Source: Candidatus Segatella papionis
GTDB lineage: Bacteria; Bacteroidota; Bacteroidia; Bacteroidales; Bacteroidaceae
Assembly: GCA_002297965.1 (NCBI GenBank)
Contig: DBLF01000027.1
Span: 1 to 13,852, forward strand
DNA: 13,852 bases
Reading direction: 5' to 3'
The translations under genes were made by a program, and so were the position numbers. Positions 11,811 to 13,852 of this stretch are shown here, one piece after another. Below the pieces are notes generated by a model. The model did no database searches. It was not told the origin of the DNA and worked only from the letters and a program-made list of their open reading frames with translations. The stretch's first letter is position 1. Every line of letters begins with the position of its first letter.

Positions 11811-13852
11811 TTAAATCTGCTCGCTCCAGTCCTCCTGGCTCTTACGAACGTAAGTCTGGTAACGGAGCTTAGCCATCTTCTCTGCCTGAGTGAAGAGCTC
11901 ATCAGCCTCCTTAGGATATGCCTTCTGTACAGAGAGATAACGTACCTCACCGAGCAAGAAGTCACGGAAGTTCTCCCACTTAGGAGCCTTAGAGTCGAGT
12001 GAGAATGGGTTCTTGCCCTGCTCGGCCAACTCTGGGTTGTAACGCCACAAGTGCCAATAACCGCACTCAACAGCCAACTCTTCCTCGTGCTGTGAACGAC
12101 CCATACCGCCCTTACGCTTCAAACCGTGGTTGATACATGGTGCGTAAGCGATGATGAGAGATGGTCCGTGATAAGCCTCAGCCTCGCGGATAGCCTTCAA
12201 TGTCTGTGCATTGTCTGCACCCATAGCAACCTGAGCTACGTAGATGTAACCGTATGTTGTCTGCATCAAACCGAGATCCTTCTTGCGGATACGCTTACCC
12301 TGTGCAGCGAACTGTGCGATGGCACCAAGTGGAGTTGACTTAGAAGACTGACCACCAGTGTTAGAGTAAACCTCAGTATCAAGTACCAAGATGTTGACAT
12401 CCTCACCAGAAGCCAATACGTGGTCGAGACCACCGTAACCAATATCGTAAGAAGCACCATCACCACCGATGATCCACTGTGAACGCTTAACGAGGTAATG
12501 ATCCAAAGTCTTCAACTCCTGGCAGATAGGGCATCCCTTCTCTGCACCAGCAGCGATGATAGGCTTCAACTCGGCAGCAGCCTCCTTAGAGCCCTCAGAA
12601 TCATCCTTGTTGGCAATCCACTTATCAGCAGCAGCTACGAACTCAGCTGGGATACCCTCCTGAGCCTTACCCTCTTCGAGCAAGTGAACGATGCGCTCCT
12701 TCATCTTCTTGTTACCCAAAACCATACCGAGACCGAACTCGCAGAAGTCCTCGAACAAAGAGTTGTCGAATGCAGGACCCTGACCCTTAGCGTTCTTGGT
12801 ATATGGAGTAGATGGGATAGAAGCTGAGTAGATAGAAGAACAACCCGTAGCGTTAGCAATCATCTGACGATCACCGAAGAGCTGAGAAATCAACTTAACG
12901 TATGGAGTCTCACCACAACCAGAGCATGCACCCGAGAACTCGAACAATGGCTGAGCGAACTGAGAGTTCTTAGGGCTCTGCTTGATGTCAACGAGATCCT
13001 GCTTAGAAGCTACCTTGTGTACGAGGTACTCCCAGTTCTGTGCTTCCTTAACCATATCCTCAGCGTCAACGTTGAATGGAACCATGGTCAATGCCTTCTC
13101 ACCCTTCTTGCCTGGGCAGACGTCAGCACAGTTACCACAACCAAGACAGTCGAGTACTGAAGTCTCGATGCGGAAGTGCATACCAGCCAAAGCCTTAGGA
13201 GCCTTCACATCCTGAGTAGCGAGACCATCGATGCCTGCCAACTCCTCGTCGGTCAATACGAATGGACGGATGGCTGCGTGAGGACAAACGAATGAACACT
13301 TGTTACACTGGATACAGTTCTCTACATTCCATACTGGAACGAATGCCTCAACACCACGCTTCTCGAATGCTGCTGTACCGTTCTCCCATGTACCATCTAC
13401 AGTGTTGTGCTTAACGAAGTCGGATACCTTCAAGAGGTCACCTGCCTGGCCGTTGATAGGACGAACCAACTCCTTAACGAATGCTGGAGCATCGTCTTCC
13501 TTCTTAGCCTCGTCAGCGAGGTTAGCCCAAGCTGGATCAACTGTCAACTCCTTGTACTCACCACCACGGTCAACAGCGCCGAAGTTCTTGTCAACGACAT
13601 CCTGACCCTTCTTAGAGTAAGACTTCACGATGAATGCCTTCATCTGCTCTACGGCAAGATCCAAAGGAATAACCTCTGTGATGCGGAAGAATGCAGACTG
13701 AAGGATAGTGTTGGTACGGTTACCGAGACCAATCTCCTGGGCAATCTTAGTAGCGTTGATATAATATACCTTAATGTTGTTCTGAGCGAAGTAACGCTTT
13801 ACCTTGTTAGGGATGAAGTTTACCAACTCCTCGCCGTCGAAGATAGTGTTCA
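11811..13852 (-). CDS. nifJ: pyruvate:ferredoxin (flavodoxin) oxidoreductase, 3' part
   Basis: The reading frame is open to the right edge and the N-terminal portion is missing, so this is a partial gene; the family is usually near 1200 aa and about 680 are visible. The enzyme oxidises pyruvate with CoA to acetyl-CoA and CO2, passing electrons to ferredoxin or flavodoxin. Visible, in order: the end of the gamma domain (KRYFAQNNIKVYYINATKIA), a ferredoxin domain with two [4Fe-4S] motifs (CIQCNKCSFVCP coded near 13316 and CLGCGNCADVCP near 13148), and the thiamine diphosphate domain with CSGCGETP, GDGASYDIGYGG and NTGGQSSKSTPLGA. The C-terminus is complete. Codon choice is strongly biased (GGT, AAC, CGT), as in highly expressed genes, unlike the HU-LysM gene. 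Oxygen-sensitive; typical of anaerobes. Confidence 0.95.
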   Translation of the reverse strand, partial: NTIFDGEELVNFIPNKVKRYFAQNNIKVYYINATKIAQEIGLGNRTNTILQSAFFRITEVIPLDLAVEQMKAFIVKSYSKKGQDVVDKNFGAVDRGGEYKELTVDPAWANLADEAKKEDDAPAFVKELVRPINGQAGDLLKVSDFVKHNTVDGTWENGTAAFEKRGVEAFVPVWNVENCIQCNKCSFVCPHAAIRPFVLTDEELAGIDGLATQDVKAPKALAGMHFRIETSVLDCLGCGNCADVCPGKKGEKALTMVPFNVDAEDMVKEAQNWEYLVHKVASKQDLVDIKQSPKNSQFAQPLFEFSGACSGCGETPYVKLISQLFGDRQMIANATGCSSIYSASIPSTPYTKNAKGQGPAFDNSLFEDFCEFGLGMVLGNKKMKERIVHLLEEGKAQEGIPAEFVAAADKWIANKDDSEGSKEAAAELKPIIAAGAEKGCPICQELKTLDHYLVKRSQWIIGGDGASYDIGYGGLDHVLASGEDVNILVLDTEVYSNTGGQSSKSTPLGAIAQFAAQGKRIRKKDLGLMQTTYGYIYVAQVAMGADNAQTLKAIREAEAYHGPSLIIAYAPCINHGLKRKGGMGRSQHEEELAVECGYWHLWRYNPELAEQGKNPFSLDSKAPKWENFRDFLLGEVRYLSVQKAYPKEADELFTQAEKMAKLRYQTYVRKSQEDWSEQI

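Overview
The window is chromosomal DNA of a Bacteroidales bacterium, most likely Prevotella/Segatella. The evidence is the repeated Bacteroidetes promoter form (TTTG, 20 nt, TAnnTTTGC), near-absence of Shine-Dalgarno sites, a menaquinone gene (menA), pyruvate:ferredoxin oxidoreductase (anaerobic metabolism), an A-domain-less FtsY, and putative-porin and DUF4468-like proteins. No phage, insertion sequence, CRISPR array or plasmid gene is visible; most of the window is core genome.

Layout. Bases 1-218 (minus) hold two tandem tRNAs, a partial one at the left edge and tRNA-Ser(GCT), with their promoter. Bases 421-763 (minus) hold a probable structured non-coding RNA with its own promoter and terminator. 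Bases 768-6364 (minus) hold an HD-domain phosphohydrolase, menA, a putative outer-membrane porin, a small two-helix membrane protein and a secreted coiled-coil/DUF4468-like protein. The last four are closely spaced and transcribed toward menA from a promoter near 6356; the HD gene is 178 bp further on, behind a perfect dyad. Divergently, bases 6471-10856 (plus) hold ftsY, rimO, a small HU-family protein and a HU-membrane-LysM fusion protein, ending at a strong terminator. Bases 10857-11374 are non-coding and carry two unusual repeat groups. tRNA-Arg(TCT), with promoter and terminator, lies at 11375-11560. The 3' part of nifJ fills 11811-13852 on the minus strand and runs off the right edge; its terminator faces the tRNA-Arg unit.

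How the genes relate. ftsY (membrane targeting), rimO (ribosomal protein S12 methylthiolation) and the two HU genes form one apparent operon of translation, membrane and nucleoid functions. The last protein joins a HU DNA-binding domain to a transmembrane helix and a periplasmic LysM domain, so it could link DNA to the cell wall. The menA operon joins quinone synthesis to envelope proteins. nifJ supplies acetyl-CoA and reduced ferredoxin.

Most interesting for follow-up: the ncRNA at 424-725, whose 5' end can pair with its own terminator; the HU-TM-LysM protein and its in-frame 24-bp repeat; a 22-bp-period palindromic array at 10896-11018; and the GTGACAT repeat cluster at 11105-11210. Identities are read from sequence alone, without database searches.
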